A stretch of 64,000 nt of DNA from assembly GCF_018343715.1 (NCBI RefSeq), contig NZ_JAGYPL010000002.1:1258001-1322000 (forward strand), given 5' to 3'. The notes beneath the pieces were generated by a model, which was not told the DNA's origin, did not search any database, and saw only the letters and a program-made list of their open reading frames with translations. Shown here in pieces: positions 8,674 through 17,888 of the stretch. The position numbers and the translations under genes are program-made. Numbering within the stretch: position 1 is the stretch's first letter; each line of letters opens with the position of its first letter. The DNA comes from Bacillus sp. FJAT-49711 (GTDB lineage Bacteria; Bacillota; Bacilli; Bacillales; Bacillaceae_C).

Positions 8674-9933
8674 ATGACAAAAAGAAAAGTTTTTAGTTTT
8701 TTGACAATCATTTTGTTAGTGTTTTCAATGGTTGGATGTAGTAAATCTTCTTCAGGGGAGAAAGACGGAAAAGTTACTCTTACTCTATGGTATTGGAATC
8801 GGTCGATTGATGATGAGTTAATCAAAAAGGCAAGTGAGCAGTTCCCTGACATCAATATCAAGGCACAAAAAATTGATGGCGGCGAGTATAAAACAAAGCT
8901 GCAAACAGCCTTAACAGCAAGTACAGGAGCACCGGATATTGTTGGATTAAATGACTGGGTCACAGAATTTTTACCGAATCATGATAAGTTTGTAAATCTA
9001 TTAGACTATGGTGCTGATAAAATAAAAGATGATTATTTAGAGTGGAAATGGAACTTTGGATTAACACCTGATCAAAAGAATCTAATTGCTCTTCCTATGG
9101 ATACAGGTCCAACTGCTCTATTCTATCGCGAAGATTTATTTGCTGAAGCAGGTTTGCCTACAGATCCTGAAGAGGTCTCAAAAGAAATAGCAACTTGGGA
9201 CGACTATATTGCAGCGGCTGAAAAATTACAATCCGCTACTGATGCAAAAATGTTCGATACGATTAATAGAGTCTATACTCAATCTTTAAGTCAAGGCGAT
9301 AAGGCTTATTTTGATGAAAGTGATAATTTTATAGGCGATTCTGGCAATATTAAAGAATCATGGGATAGAGCCATCACGGTACATAAAAAGGGCTTAGCGG
9401 CCAATACAGAGGGCGATGGACCGGAGTGGAACGCAGCAATGAACAATGGACAAGTAGCATCATTTATCGGAGCTGTATGGATGAAAAATATATTGAAAGA
9501 TGCCGCACCTGATACTGCAGGTAAATGGAGAGTTGCTAGAGCTCCAGGTGGAGATGGAAACAACGGCGGATCTTTTATTGGTGTTTTAAAAAGCTCTAAA
9601 CATCCAGAAGAAGCTTATAAAGTCATTGAATGGATGATGAATCCTGAAAACCAACTTCAATCCTATGTCAAGATGGATTTATTCCCTTCTACTCCTAGTA
9701 TCTTTGAAGACGAAAAAATGAGTAGTCCAGAGGATTTCTTCGGAAACCAAGAAACGACGACAGTATTTTCGGAATCCGCTAAAAATGTAAAGCCTAGATA
9801 CTTTGGTGTTGATTATTCTCGGGTTAACTCCATTTTTGACGAAGCGTTAACGGATATAGCTAGATCAGGTAAAGATCCTGATAAAGCGTGGGATGAAGTA
9901 CAGGATAAAGTTAAGAAAGAGCTTGGCAAATAA
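8674..9933 (+). CDS. sugar ABC transporter substrate-binding lipoprotein
   Basis: The 419-aa protein begins with a lipoprotein signal peptide (KRK, a hydrophobic core, lipobox SMVGC near residue 24) followed by a Ser-rich linker and a family 1 solute-binding fold. I choose ATG 8674 because GGGGTG sits 6 bases upstream; the in-frame GTG at 8665 is within that site. Two MalFG-type permeases follow. Family 1 proteins bind oligosaccharides or glycosides; next to gal genes a galactoside is possible, but no glycosidase in the window identifies it. Confidence 0.9.
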   Translation: MTKRKVFSFLTIILLVFSMVGCSKSSSGEKDGKVTLTLWYWNRSIDDELIKKASEQFPDINIKAQKIDGGEYKTKLQTALTASTGAPDIVGLNDWVTEFLPNHDKFVNLLDYGADKIKDDYLEWKWNFGLTPDQKNLIALPMDTGPTALFYREDLFAEAGLPTDPEEVSKEIATWDDYIAAAEKLQSATDAKMFDTINRVYTQSLSQGDKAYFDESDNFIGDSGNIKESWDRAITVHKKGLAANTEGDGPEWNAAMNNGQVASFIGAVWMKNILKDAAPDTAGKWRVARAPGGDGNNGGSFIGVLKSSKHPEEAYKVIEWMMNPENQLQSYVKMDLFPSTPSIFEDEKMSSPEDFFGNQETTTVFSESAKNVKPRYFGVDYSRVNSIFDEALTDIARSGKDPDKAWDEVQDKVKKELGK

Positions 9934-10004
9934 TAATAAGTGTGTGCAAAAAAGGAAGAAACACCGATATATCTTTTTAGCATGAATCTTTGAACATTCT
10001 CAAT

Positions 10005-10038
10005 AAGGAATCAGATGAGAAATCTTATCTGATTCCTT
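10005..10038 (+). other. intercistronic hairpin between binding protein and permeases
   Basis: A perfect 12-bp stem AAGGAATCAGAT/ATCTGATTCCTT with a 10-base loop lies in the 159-base gap. There is no strong T-tract, so it is more likely a 3' stabiliser or weak attenuator that lets the binding protein be made in excess. Confidence 0.7.
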
Positions 10039-10092
10039 ATCATCATAGAACGATTGTTTTCAACGAATAGAAGTTGAAAAGGAGAGAATTTT

Positions 10093-11040
10093 ATGGAACA
10101 CCCAGTAAAACCACAAGAAGCGCTGAGCAGCCCTATAGGGGTTGCCCCAAAAAGACAACTTTGGAAAGAAATTTATAAAAATAGGGCACTGTACTTATTT
10201 ATATCGCCTTTCTACATATTGTTTATCATATTTGGATTGTTTCCGATCATATTTTCTTTATATTTATCGTTCCAAAAATGGGATGGAATCGGCGAAATGG
10301 AATTCGTGGGTTTAAAGCAATTTAAATATTTAATATCCGATTCAATGTTCTGGCAGGCAGTAGGCAACACCTTTATTATCTGGTTTATTTCGACCATTCC
10401 AATGCTTTGTGGCGCGCTCGTTATTGCCTTTCTATTAAATGCGCCATTTGTACGCGCTAAAGGGTTCTATCGATCCGCTTATTTCATTACGAACGTTACC
10501 TCGATTGTCGCTGTTACGATAATTTTCCAATCCATTTTTGGAAATCAGTATGGGTTGTTGAACTATATTTTAACGACAGTAGGAGCGGAGCCCGTTAAAT
10601 GGTTAGATTCTAGTTTTCTTATAAAAGTGGTTATCGCTTCAATGGTTGTTTGGCGATGGACCGGTTATAACGCGATTATTTATTTAGCCGGGTTGCAAGC
10701 CATTCCCACAGATTTATATGAAGCGGCAAAAATTGATGGAGCGAATACGAGGCAGCAATTTCTCCATATTACGATTCCTTTGTTAAGGCCTGTTATCCTT
10801 TTTACAATTCTAATGACAACGATTGGATCCATGCAATTATTTACGGAGCCGCAAGTATTGCTTGGAAATTCCGGTGGTGTTGGCGGAGCTGGGATGACCA
10901 TTACCCTTTACATGTATAAGCAAGGGTTTGTTGACAATCAGTTTGGTTACGCTTCAGTCGTATCCTGGGCATTGTTCGTCATCATAGCTTTATTCTCGTT
11001 AATCAATTGGAAAATATTTGATAAAGCTGGGGCTAGATAA
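10093..11040 (+). CDS. sugar ABC transporter permease (MalF type)
   Basis: The 315-aa membrane protein has six predicted transmembrane segments and the cytoplasmic EAA loop (EAAKIDGANTRQQF, about 214-227, ending IPLLRP) that docks the ATPase. AAAAGGAGAG precedes the ATG. The gene lies between the binding protein and the second permease. No ATPase is encoded nearby; Bacillus importers of this class commonly share the ATPase MsmX, so the same is inferred here. Confidence 0.92.
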   Translation: MEHPVKPQEALSSPIGVAPKRQLWKEIYKNRALYLFISPFYILFIIFGLFPIIFSLYLSFQKWDGIGEMEFVGLKQFKYLISDSMFWQAVGNTFIIWFISTIPMLCGALVIAFLLNAPFVRAKGFYRSAYFITNVTSIVAVTIIFQSIFGNQYGLLNYILTTVGAEPVKWLDSSFLIKVVIASMVVWRWTGYNAIIYLAGLQAIPTDLYEAAKIDGANTRQQFLHITIPLLRPVILFTILMTTIGSMQLFTEPQVLLGNSGGVGGAGMTITLYMYKQGFVDNQFGYASVVSWALFVIIALFSLINWKIFDKAGAR

Positions 11041-11061
11041 GACAAGAGAGGATGGATTTTT

Positions 11062-11880
11062 ATGAGAATAAAGTCAATAATAATGCATGTTTTATTATTG
11101 ATCGGGGTCGGAATATCCATTTTTCCGTTTTACTGGCTTACAGTGATGTCAACCAATAAAACGAGTGATATTTTGAGATTTCCTCCCAAGCTTGTAGTTG
11201 GTTCAGAGTTGATAACGAACCTTACAAACGTATTTAGTAACGTAGACTTTTTCCAATCGTTTTTGAACACGTTGTTTGTTACGGTTATGCAAGTCATTTG
11301 TGTACTGTTTTTTTGTTCGCTTGCTGGGTTTACTTTTGCAAAATTCCAATTTCCGGGTAAAACATGGCTATTTGGTCTATTGCTCGTAACAATGATGATT
11401 CCATCCCAGTTATCCTTTATCCCGTCCTATATTATCATTTCGAAAATCGGATGGGTTGGAACGTATAAAGCGTTAATCGTTCCTGGTCTAGCGAATGCGT
11501 TCGGAATCTTTTGGGTAAGGCAATTTTCCCAAGAAGCCATTAATGATAGTCTGCTAGATGCCGGTAGACTTGATGGATGCAGTCATTTTCGCTTATATTG
11601 GAATATTGCACTGCCCATTCTACGGCCAGCTTTAGCTTTCTTAGGGATTTTTTCCTTTATCGGCGTATGGAACGACTATTTATGGCCATTAATCGTGTTG
11701 AATGACCCGGCACGATACACATTGCAATTAACTTTATCTCAACTTAATGGAATTTACACAACAGATTACGGAATGGTTATGGCAGGAACTTTACTCGCTA
11801 CATTACCGTTAATTATTATGTTTCTATTTGTTAGTAGACAGTTTATTTCAGGAATTGCTGCTGGAGCGGTTAAGGATTAA
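11062..11880 (+). CDS. sugar ABC transporter permease (MalG type)
   Basis: The 272-aa membrane protein is the second permease, with the EAA-loop variant DAGRLDGCSHFRLYWNIALP near 166-185 and six hydrophobic segments. AGAGAGGATGG precedes the ATG, 21 bases after the first permease, and a strong terminator follows, closing a three-gene importer operon. Confidence 0.92.
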   Translation: MRIKSIIMHVLLLIGVGISIFPFYWLTVMSTNKTSDILRFPPKLVVGSELITNLTNVFSNVDFFQSFLNTLFVTVMQVICVLFFCSLAGFTFAKFQFPGKTWLFGLLLVTMMIPSQLSFIPSYIIISKIGWVGTYKALIVPGLANAFGIFWVRQFSQEAINDSLLDAGRLDGCSHFRLYWNIALPILRPALAFLGIFSFIGVWNDYLWPLIVLNDPARYTLQLTLSQLNGIYTTDYGMVMAGTLLATLPLIIMFLFVSRQFISGIAAGAVKD

Positions 11881-11893
11881 ATTTCAAAGTATA

Positions 11894-11933
11894 AAAAGGC
11901 TTAGGGGATGCAAATATCTCTAAGCCTTTTTTT
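11894..11933 (+). terminator. ABC importer operon terminator
   Basis: AAAAGGCTTAG pairs with CTAAGCCTTTT around a 15-base loop, followed by a T-run. Confidence 0.9.
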
Positions 11934-11970
11934 CAGTTCATTAGACACTAAAGCTAGTTTGATGAATAAG

Positions 11971-12150
11971 CGGAAAAATTTCTTCTATTAATGAAATAGC
12001 ACTCAAAAAAGCCTAAATAGACGGAAGAATTCCGACTATTGACTCGAAAAACATGAAAATGGATACTTTTGCCTTGCTTAATCGGAAAAATTCCGCTTAT
12101 ATCCCCTGAATCATGCTCTATTCTGCAGTATAACCGGAAAAATCCCCCTT
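11971..12150. repeat. degenerate intergenic repeats (period about 51-61)
   Basis: The motif CGGAARAATTCCGMYTAT recurs with changes at 11971, 12022, 12083 and 12135 (spacings 51, 61, 52) between convergent genes. Each copy contains the dyad CGGAA...TTCCG in part. I see no ORF with a ribosome site here. Confidence 0.6.
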
Positions 12151-12225
12151 ATTTTAAGTGTCACGTTACTCAAAAAAACTAAGGGAATTTTTTTAGAATG
12201 TTGATCAATATAAACCGGGTTCAAT

Positions 12226-12867
12226 TCATTTCGAAGGCACGTCCACCTCAAGATACAATTTCTCACCTTCAAGGATCGTAGCTTGTCCATTCGTCATATC
12301 AATGATCCATTCGTTAAACTTTTCCACTTCTGCATCTTCTACGTAAACTTCAAGCTCAACTTGATCGGAGTAATGAATTTCTTTCAGTTGGTATCGTGAT
12401 GCACGCAATTCATTCTCAAGTTTTCCGAGCCAAGAATAATCCGCCTCCACATGCATAACAGTCATTAATTTCCGTTCCACAACTCCAACGGCGTTCAGTC
12501 CTTCTGAAGTCGACTTTCCGTATGCACGTATTAACCCGCCAGCTCCTAGCTTAATGCCTCCGAAATATCTCGTGACAACAACAATCGTATCTTTTAAATC
12601 ACGCTTTTTTAATACTTCTAGCATCGGAACGCCTGCAGTTCCACTCGGTTCCCCGTCATCATTCGCTTTTTGGATTTGATTATGCTCTCCAATCAAATAC
12701 GCGGAGCAATTATGATTCGCATTCCAATGCTTCTTTTTGATTTCTTGAATAAATTGTTGAGCTTCCTCTTCTGTTTCGACACGTTTTATATGTGCAATAA
12801 ATCTTGATTTTTGTATGATGATTTCATGTTCTCCCTGCTTTTTTACAGTAAAATAGTGCAGAAGCAA
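12226..12867 (-). CDS. IMPACT/YigZ family protein (YvyE-like)
   Basis: The 213-aa protein carries the UPF0029 core of the IMPACT family, including NANHNCSAYLIG, DDGEPSGTAG and TRYFGGIKLGAGGL in order, with a C-terminal DUF1949-like region. E. coli YigZ and eukaryotic IMPACT are relatives; the biochemical role in bacteria is not settled. I choose TTG 12867 as the start because GGAGAGGGG lies 7 bases before it; the longer reading frame begins inside that site. It is divergent from degS, as yvyE is in B. subtilis. Confidence 0.88.
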   Translation of the reverse strand: MLLHYFTVKKQGEHEIIIQKSRFIAHIKRVETEEEAQQFIQEIKKKHWNANHNCSAYLIGEHNQIQKANDDGEPSGTAGVPMLEVLKKRDLKDTIVVVTRYFGGIKLGAGGLIRAYGKSTSEGLNAVGVVERKLMTVMHVEADYSWLGKLENELRASRYQLKEIHYSDQVELEVYVEDAEVEKFNEWIIDMTNGQATILEGEKLYLEVDVPSK

Positions 12868-13143
12868 GAAATCAGCCCCTCTCCACAATATGATTGTAAG
12901 AAAAACTTAATGTGTAACAAAATTATACATGATATAATAATGAAATAGAATCATATCAACTCTTTCTGTAGGTCTTTAAGACTGTCGTGTAGGTAAAAAG
13001 AACGGGTCGGGAGATTAAAATTTATAAAAATTCCGGTAATTTAGAATTATTTTAAAGAAAAGTCACTCCAAAAATAGTTGAAATATGCAAATTAATGTAA
13101 AATTAATTTAATGCGTAAAGGGGGGTATCCCTCGAGGTACATA

Positions 13144-14286
13144 ATGCCACTAAGAAAAGTAGATGTTAAAGCTTTGGATTTTATTGTAGAGCAAATGATT
13201 GATACTGTGGACAAGAGTAAAGATGAGATTTTTCGCATCGGCGAGCAATGTAGACAGGAGCATGATTCTTTAATAGCGGAATTAAAAGAGATTAAAGAAC
13301 AAGTGAAACAAGTCATTGTTGAAGGCGATGATCTAGAAATAAAAGCTAGACTCGCGAGAAAACGACTCTCCGAGGTCAGTAAAAACTTCCGAGCTTATAG
13401 TGAAAAAGAAGTCCGCGAAGTATATGAAAATGCACATGATCTTCAAACGAGACATACAATCAACAATCAGTTTGAAAAGCAATTGCGGCTCAGACGTGAT
13501 GACTTGGAAAGAAGGCTCTTAGGTCTTCAGGAAACAATTGATCGCGCTGAAACTCTCGTCTCACAAATTACAATTATCTCTAACTATCTCGTTAGTGATA
13601 TTAAAGATATTGGTGAAGTATTAGAAGATGCTAAAATGAAACAAGACTTCGGACTCCGTATCATTGAAGCGCAGGAAGAGGAAAGAAAACGGATTTCTCG
13701 AGAAATTCATGATGGGCCTGCACAGCTGCTAGCCAATGTCCTCATACGTTCCGATTTGGCTGAGAAGGTTCATAGAGAATTTGGACCTGAACAATCTTTA
13801 GTTGAAATTCGGAGTTTAAAAGAAATGATTCGAGCGGCGTTATATGAAGTACGTCGAATTATTTATGATTTACGTCCAATGGTGCTGGATGATTTAGGAC
13901 TCATCCCTACATTACAAAGATATTTAGCAACCGTTGAAGAATATAACAAAGTAGTCAAGTTAGACTTTGTTCATATAGGAGAAGATAAAAGACTTCCCTC
14001 AAAATACGAAGTGGCGATTTTTCGTCTCATTCAGGAATCAGTTCAAAATGCACTGAAGCATTCAAAAGCAACTGTAATTACAGTTAAATTTGAACGAAGG
14101 CGTGACAGTGTATCTGTAGTTGTAAAGGATAATGGCATAGGATTTAATCCCGATGAAAAGAAAAATGGTTCGTTTGGATTGATTGGCATGAAGGAACGAC
14201 TTGTTATTCTTGAAGGAATCCTAGCCATTGAATCAAGCCCAGTAACTGGTACTGCGATCAAAATGCAAATACCATTATTGGATTAA
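13144..14286 (+). CDS. degS: sensor histidine kinase DegS
   Basis: This 380-aa soluble kinase has a long coiled-coil N-terminal half (about 10-170), a HisKA_3 phosphoacceptor region (EERKRISREIHDGPAQ, His near 190) and a C-terminal HATPase (NALKHSKA; DNGIGF; G-rich F-box). It has no membrane segment, as expected for DegS, which phosphorylates DegU. I place the start at ATG 13144 behind CGAGGTACATA. ATG 13111 in the same frame has a poor site but cannot be excluded. degU follows after 104 bases. Confidence 0.95.
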   Translation: MPLRKVDVKALDFIVEQMIDTVDKSKDEIFRIGEQCRQEHDSLIAELKEIKEQVKQVIVEGDDLEIKARLARKRLSEVSKNFRAYSEKEVREVYENAHDLQTRHTINNQFEKQLRLRRDDLERRLLGLQETIDRAETLVSQITIISNYLVSDIKDIGEVLEDAKMKQDFGLRIIEAQEEERKRISREIHDGPAQLLANVLIRSDLAEKVHREFGPEQSLVEIRSLKEMIRAALYEVRRIIYDLRPMVLDDLGLIPTLQRYLATVEEYNKVVKLDFVHIGEDKRLPSKYEVAIFRLIQESVQNALKHSKATVITVKFERRRDSVSVVVKDNGIGFNPDEKKNGSFGLIGMKERLVILEGILAIESSPVTGTAIKMQIPLLD

Positions 14287-14390
14287 TACATGAGTGGCAG
14301 TTGGACAAGTGCCCTTACAATTAAAGGAAGACTATCCAACTTTTAAACTATAAAAAATGCTAAATATAGAGGCATGAGGGGGAATTATTA

Positions 14391-15071
14391 GTGTCAACGA
14401 AAATCGTAATTATTGATGATCATCAATTGTTTCGTGAAGGAGTTAAACGCATTCTTGAATTCGAAAAAACGTTTACGGTAGTAGCTGAGGGTGAAGATGG
14501 CTCCGATGCAGTTGAGCTTGTAGAAAAATTTTCACCGGACGTCGTGCTTCTTGATATTAATATGAAAATGACAAACGGCATTGAAGCTACGCGTCAGCTA
14601 TTAGAAGCATACCCAGAAACAAAAGCAATGATTTTATCCATTCATGACGATGAAGCATACGTAACACACGCATTAAAAACAGGAGCTTCAGGCTATATGC
14701 TAAAGGAAATGGATTCAGATGAACTCATTGAAGCTGTAAAAGTTGTAGCGGACGGCGGTTCATACATACACCCGAAGGTTACCCACAAACTAATTGGTGA
14801 ATATCGCAGACTAGCAAATCAAACGAATAGTGGAGGCGGCTACCAACAGCCTGAAGTTCAAGTTCCACTTCATCTATTAACGAGCAGAGAATGTGAAGTA
14901 TTGCAGCTTCTTGCCGACGGAAAAAGTAATCGCGGCATTGGCGAAACACTTTTTATCAGTGAAAAAACAGTCAAAAACCACGTAAGCAACATCCTTCAAA
15001 AAATGAATGTCAACGACCGCACCCAAGCAGTAGTGACTGCCATTAAAAATGGCTGGGTCGAAGTTAGGTAA
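14391..15071 (+). CDS. degU: response regulator DegU
   Basis: The 226-aa protein has a receiver domain with phosphoacceptor D55 ([10 protein letters not shown]) and Lys in SGYMLKE, and a C-terminal LuxR/NarL helix-turn-helix ([18 protein letters not shown], then [13 protein letters not shown]). GTG start behind GAGGGGG. DegU controls exoenzymes, competence and motility in Bacillus, which suits its place just upstream of comF and flagellar genes. Confidence 0.96.
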   Translation: MSTKIVIIDDHQLFREGVKRILEFEKTFTVVAEGEDGSDAVELVEKFSPDVVLLDINMKMTNGIEATRQLLEAYPETKAMILSIHDDEAYVTHALKTGASGYMLKEMDSDELIEAVKVVADGGSYIHPKVTHKLIGEYRRLANQTNSGGGYQQPEVQVPLHLLTSRECEVLQLLADGKSNRGIGETLFISEKTVKNHVSNILQKMNVNDRTQAVVTAIKNGWVEVR

Positions 15072-15078
15072 AAATGAG

Positions 15079-15117
15079 AGAATCCATTCAGACTAAGTTT
15101 GAATGGATTTTCTTTTG
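15079..15117 (+). terminator. degU terminator
   Basis: AATCCATTCA/TGAATGGATT forms a 10-bp stem followed by TTCTTTTG. Confidence 0.85.
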
Positions 15118-15130
15118 TGCTTAGTGGTGG

Positions 15131-15375
15131 AGGTGCCCTTGCGCATTGGGAAACCGGTGGGAATGCAAGAATGAGGTGGTAATCGTGCCCTTGTGCGTGC
15201 GGAAAATGGTGAGGGGGTCACGAATAGGTGTTAATCGTGCCCTTGGACGTGGGGAAAACAGTGGGGAGGTCACGAATAGGTGTTAATCGTGCCCTTGGAC
15301 ATGGGAAAAGCAATGGGGAGGTCACGATTAGCTGCTATTCGTGACCGTGAGCAAAGAAAGAATGTTGAATAGGTC
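15131..15375. repeat. 51/52-bp-period intergenic repeats
   Basis: Five degenerate copies of a unit containing ATCGTGCCCTTG...GGGGAGGTCACGAATAGGTG lie between the degU terminator and the degV promoter. Anchor positions are 15131, 15182, 15234, 15286 and 15337, spacings 51, 52, 52 and 51. Half-sites GTCACGA and TCGTGCC/TCGTGAC are in inverted orientation within each copy, so each can fold. No ORF with a ribosome site is present. Confidence 0.75.
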
Positions 15376-15521
15376 ACGATTAGGTGTTTAACAACAGTGA
15401 CTCTATCATTTGCTTCAATCATAATGGATGGGCAGGCTCCTCTACTGAAATGCCTCTTTTCAAAAGTAGATTAATTGGATAGAATGTAGAGAAGAATAAG
15501 GAAGTAAGTGAGGTGTATATA

Positions 15522-16364
15522 TTGAAGACGGCAGTTGTGACTGATAGTACTTCCTACATACCGAAGCATATACGTGAAAACTTAAATATACATATGATTC
15601 CATTAAGTGTTGTCATTAACGGTGAGACGTATCGGGAAGAGATTGATATTTCCGGTAAAGATTTTTATGAAGAAGTTCGGAATGGGCAAAAGCTTCCAAC
15701 TTCAACTCAGCCTCCTATTGGGGAATTTGAAGAACTATATAATACATTGGCTAAAGATTATGATGCAATTATTAGTATTCATCTTTCAAGCGGTATTAGC
15801 GGAACCTTTCAAGGTGCAGTCGCAGCAGGCGATGTTGTGGAAGGCGCAAAAGTATATCCTTATGATTCTGAAATCAGTTGTATGGCACAAGGTTTTTATG
15901 TTCTTGAAGCTGCCATGATGGCTCAATCAGGGAAAGATCCTGCTGAAATACTCACGCGTTTGGACGAATTAAAAGCATCCATGAGAGCCTATTTTATGGT
16001 AGATGATCTATCTCACTTGCAACGAGGCGGCAGACTTTCGAGTGCGCAAGCTTTAATTGGCAGTCTATTAAACATTAAGCCTGTTCTCCATTTTGTTGAT
16101 AAAGTGATCGAACCATTTGAAAAAATCCGTACTCGTAAAAAAGCGATGAAGCGAATTGAAGAATTGCTTGGAGAGGATGCTCGTAAAGGAGTACCATTGC
16201 AGGCGACGATTATCCACGCTAATCGAGTAGAGGAAGCGGCGGGCTGGAAACATGAATTATCTATGCTCTATCCTAATGTCGAATTTACTATTAGCTATTT
16301 CGGTCCCGTCATTGGCACCCATCTCGGTGAAGGCGCAATGGGACTTTGTTGGACAATTAAATAA
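15522..16364 (+). CDS. degV: DegV family fatty-acid-binding protein
   Basis: The 280-aa protein opens with the DegV motif VVTDSTSYIP and has the second-domain signature SIHLSSGISGTF (about 82-93) and a DLSHLQRGGRLS block. DegV/FakB proteins hold a fatty acid for phosphorylation by FakA; members near degSU are common in Bacillus. TTG 15522 behind GTGAGGTG is the best start and gives the usual KTAVVTDS end; an in-frame GTG at 15513 lies in the ribosome site. The lipid carried cannot be told. Confidence 0.9.
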   Translation: MKTAVVTDSTSYIPKHIRENLNIHMIPLSVVINGETYREEIDISGKDFYEEVRNGQKLPTSTQPPIGEFEELYNTLAKDYDAIISIHLSSGISGTFQGAVAAGDVVEGAKVYPYDSEISCMAQGFYVLEAAMMAQSGKDPAEILTRLDELKASMRAYFMVDDLSHLQRGGRLSSAQALIGSLLNIKPVLHFVDKVIEPFEKIRTRKKAMKRIEELLGEDARKGVPLQATIIHANRVEEAAGWKHELSMLYPNVEFTISYFGPVIGTHLGEGAMGLCWTIK

Positions 16365-16424
16365 CAGAGGGGAGGCACTCCTTCCCACTGTTTTTATAAA
16401 TTATAAACCTCGAGGTGATTAAGT

Positions 16425-17888
16425 GTGAAAATTATCCCCGCTGACCTTCAACTCTTTCTCTCCGGTCGTTCCCTTCTTGCTTCAGAAATCCCTTTTCCTC
16501 CCGAAAAGTTGGACCAGCAAATTTCCATAGGAAACATTAAAACGCTGCATGGAATTGTTAAAAAGTCAAAAAGATGGCGATGTAACCGATGTGCAAATTC
16601 AACTCAAAGGCTATTTGCACATTATCCGTGTGCCAATTGTAATAACGAAAAAGGATGTTTTTATTGCCGCAAATGCATTATGATGGGACGAGTTTCTTCA
16701 TGTACGCCATTGTACACTTGGTGCGGTCCTCCTGTTAACAACCTTCCAAAATCTCCAATTAAACTCCCACGTCAAAAAATGACTAGAACATCAACACCAA
16801 GTCTAAATCTTCCGATCAAATTCCATTACTCCTATCTTTCATGGGATGGAGAACTATCATCCGGCCAGAAACATGCTTCACAAGCAGCTATCCAAGCAGT
16901 TAAAACAAAAACAGATATGTTAATTTGGGCGGTTTGCGGAGCTGGGAAAACAGAGGTGCTTTTTGAAGCTATTGATAAAGCGTTGCTCGCAGGATACCGG
17001 GTTTGCGTTGCAACACCACGAACAGATGTCGTTTTAGAGCTTGCACCACGATTTAAAAAAGTCTTTCCACAAATAAAAGTTGCCGCTCTTTACGGAGGAA
17101 CAGAAGATCGAAACGAATACGCTGCACTCACCATTTCAACAACGCATCAGCTCATGCGTTTTGAAAAAGCTTTTGATGTTATGATCGTGGATGAAGTTGA
17201 TGCTTTTCCGTATTCTTACGACAAAAGCTTGCAATGGGGTGTTAATAAATCTACTAAACAGCAGGCAACCCGCCTGTTTCTAACTGCTACTCCAAATGAA
17301 AAATGGCAAATGGAATGTAGATTAGGGAAACGAAATCATGTTAAAATCCCTGCCCGCTATCACAGAAAGCCGCTGCCAGTTCCAACATTTAAATGGTGTG
17401 GCGATTGGAAGAATCAATTGGAAAAAGGCAGAATCCCCAAAATTGCCACAGCTTGGATAAAGGAACGGCTCAATTCGGACAAGCAGGCACTCCTTTTTTT
17501 ACCCCATATAGAACTGATGGAAAAAGCACTCCCGCTATTTCGCAAACTACATCCAGGGATTGAATCTGTTCACGCTGAAGATCCCTTAAGAAAAGAAAAA
17601 GTTGAAAAAATGAGACAAAAAAAGATTCCGTTACTACTCACAACAACCATATTAGAAAGGGGAGTGACATTTCCGAATATCGATGTTGCTGTTATTGGAG
17701 CGGAGGATGATATTTTTACGGAAGCGGCTCTCGTTCAAATCGCGGGCCGAGTCGGTAGGAGTTCAGAGTTTCCAACAGGGAATATCACTTTTTTCCATCA
17801 CGGGCGAACGAAAGCAATGATACGCGCACTTATTCATATCGATAATATGAACAAAGAAGCTTTGCGAAAGGGGCTGATCGATAAATGA
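16425..17888 (+). CDS. comFA: DNA-uptake helicase ComFA
   Basis: The 487-aa DEAD/DEAH-type ATPase powers ssDNA import in transformation. A Cys-rich zinc finger is seen at C53, C56, C69, C72, C78, C81 and C84. Walker A is AVCGAGKTE near 168-176, motif II DEVD near 258 and motif III TATP near 287. The C-terminal helicase domain carries GRVGRS. GTG start behind CGAGGTGATT. It overlaps comFC by 4 bases. Confidence 0.95.
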   Translation: MKIIPADLQLFLSGRSLLASEIPFPPEKLDQQISIGNIKTLHGIVKKSKRWRCNRCANSTQRLFAHYPCANCNNEKGCFYCRKCIMMGRVSSCTPLYTWCGPPVNNLPKSPIKLPRQKMTRTSTPSLNLPIKFHYSYLSWDGELSSGQKHASQAAIQAVKTKTDMLIWAVCGAGKTEVLFEAIDKALLAGYRVCVATPRTDVVLELAPRFKKVFPQIKVAALYGGTEDRNEYAALTISTTHQLMRFEKAFDVMIVDEVDAFPYSYDKSLQWGVNKSTKQQATRLFLTATPNEKWQMECRLGKRNHVKIPARYHRKPLPVPTFKWCGDWKNQLEKGRIPKIATAWIKERLNSDKQALLFLPHIELMEKALPLFRKLHPGIESVHAEDPLRKEKVEKMRQKKIPLLLTTTILERGVTFPNIDVAVIGAEDDIFTEAALVQIAGRVGRSSEFPTGNITFFHHGRTKAMIRALIHIDNMNKEALRKGLIDK

